Below, one piece after another: positions 63,448 to 64,000 of a stretch of 64,000 nucleotides of DNA. This DNA comes from Luteimonas sp. S4-F44 (GTDB lineage: Bacteria; Pseudomonadota; Gammaproteobacteria; Xanthomonadales; Xanthomonadaceae), in contig NZ_CP093340.1 in assembly GCF_022637415.1 (NCBI RefSeq), positions 1,922,001 to 1,986,000 of the forward strand, given 5' to 3'. The position numbers and the translations under genes are program-made. The notes beneath the pieces are model-generated. The model was given only the letters and a program-made list of their open reading frames with translations. It ran no database searches and was not told the DNA's origin. How positions within the stretch are numbered: the stretch's first letter is position 1; every line of letters starts with the position of its first letter.

Positions 63448-63945
63448 GCGACGCGGCCCCAAGTCGATGCGCCGCCCTGCACGGCGCGCAGTCGTGCACG
63501 GCTCCTCGGCACTTCCGGCATCGCATTGGCTTCGCGCTGCGCGATCTGTCGCCGCCCGAGCCGATGGAACGCCGCCTCTCAACACGTGCCCGAACACTGG
63601 AAGGCGCCGCGCTCGGCGCGCAGCTGGTGTGCGCGTGGGGTTACCGCGGCCGCCGTGCTGTGGCCGACGTCGACACCCGCCGCCGACCTCGCCATGCGAG
63701 CCGCGCATGACGCAACGCTCACCTGCGCGCTGCGCTGCTCGCGGCCTGCGCGCCGGTTCGCAGACGCCGCGACGCGCGCGTCCGATCCGCCCCAGTCAGA
63801 TCGAGCGTGTGGCCTCGGTGTGCTGCGGCGCCTGCAGCGGCTGATCGCGAGCCTGCGCCGCCGCTGGGGGCACTTCGCGCCTCCGGCATGATCGGGATGC
63901 GCAGGGCATGCCACCGCGTCGACGCCGTCGGCGCGACAATGGGCC
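63448..63945. other. About 500 bp without a recognisable gene
   Basis: Between pdxY and the start codon at 63946. Frames on both strands give only Arg/Ala-rich sequence without domains. I find no tRNA, strong terminator or long repeat. It could hold a decayed gene or a promoter region; nothing can be supported. Confidence 0.5.
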
Positions 63946-64000
63946 ATGTCCGCCTCCACTCCCGCCCCGGCTTCGGCCAAGCCCCACCGCACCGACGGCC
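63946..64000 (+). CDS. Possible start of a further gene, cut by window edge
   Basis: ATG at 63946 reads MSASTPAPASAKPHRTDG and runs to the end of the window. An Ala/Pro-rich opening like this is common ahead of the first domain in these genomes, but 18 residues give no family and no clear ribosome site is visible. Confidence 0.35.
   Translation, partial: MSASTPAPASAKPHRTDG

Noticed and set aside
63526..63992. Frames on both strands in the last 0.5 kb
   Set aside because: Low-complexity Arg/Ala sequence without domain, start context or ribosome site; not called as genes.

Overview
The window is a stretch of ordinary chromosome from a high-GC gammaproteobacterium of the Xanthomonadaceae/Lysobacteraceae (Lysobacter, Luteimonas or Xanthomonas relatives). 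The placement is an inference from gene content: a FimX-type regulator beside efp/epmB, the lexA2-imuA-imuB-dnaE2 mutagenesis cassette, a single-chain branched-chain 2-oxoacid dehydrogenase E1, a DksA-like protein with a long Lys/Ala tail and no zinc cysteines, and the sdhCDAB-sdhE-ygfX-lol gene order. I see no prophage, conjugative element, insertion sequence or CRISPR array.

Layout. 0-8 kb: a truncated dksA-like gene, yidD-pyrC, an M23 peptidase whose 3' end is triplicated as a 125-bp array, a lipoprotein that looks like a paralogue of that peptidase's N-terminal domain, and an S8 serine-protease autotransporter. 8-17.6 kb: folE2; the operon mtaD-ubiG-gph-(phytoene-synthase-like); divergent efp and epmB; fimX; htpX. 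17.7-25 kb: gluQ; two PhaB-type reductases flanking phaR; an M48 protease and a formylglycine-generating-enzyme-like lipoprotein; rnd and tRNA-Ala(CGC). 25-32.6 kb: a DUF3606 protein, xth, a palindromic REP-like element, the LexA2 mutagenesis operon with a visible operator, and tRNA-Arg(CCT). 32.7-37.5 kb: an aldehyde dehydrogenase, a small membrane protein, pyrD, murB and a DMT permease, mostly overlapping or nearly so.

37.6-45.3 kb, mostly on the minus strand: lolD, lolC/E, a YgfX-like gene, sdhE, a 126-bp repeat array, sdhBADC and an SDHAF4-like flavinylation factor, with ygfZ divergent. Two SdhA flavinylation factors (SdhE and SDHAF4-like) therefore flank the complex II operon. 45.4-51 kb: an OmpA lipoprotein, then a tight minus-strand operon gcdH-cupin-GNAT-GST-fused BCKDH E1. 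51-64 kb: two glycine-zipper envelope proteins, tatD, tcdA, an anchored cytochrome-c'-like protein, a cold-shock gene, DUF456-mscS-pldA, a sterol-desaturase-family membrane protein, class I fumarase, the vitamin B6 pair yggS-pdxY, and about 0.5 kb with no recognisable gene before a start codon at the right edge.

Most genes are housekeeping. The most unusual structure is in the tandem arrays. The 126-bp array between sdhB and sdhE is built of paired perfect hairpins, and on the sense strand it also keeps a 152-codon frame open that begins in the last codons of sdhB and ends in the GTGA start of sdhE. The 125-bp array copies the last codons and stop of the M23 gene.
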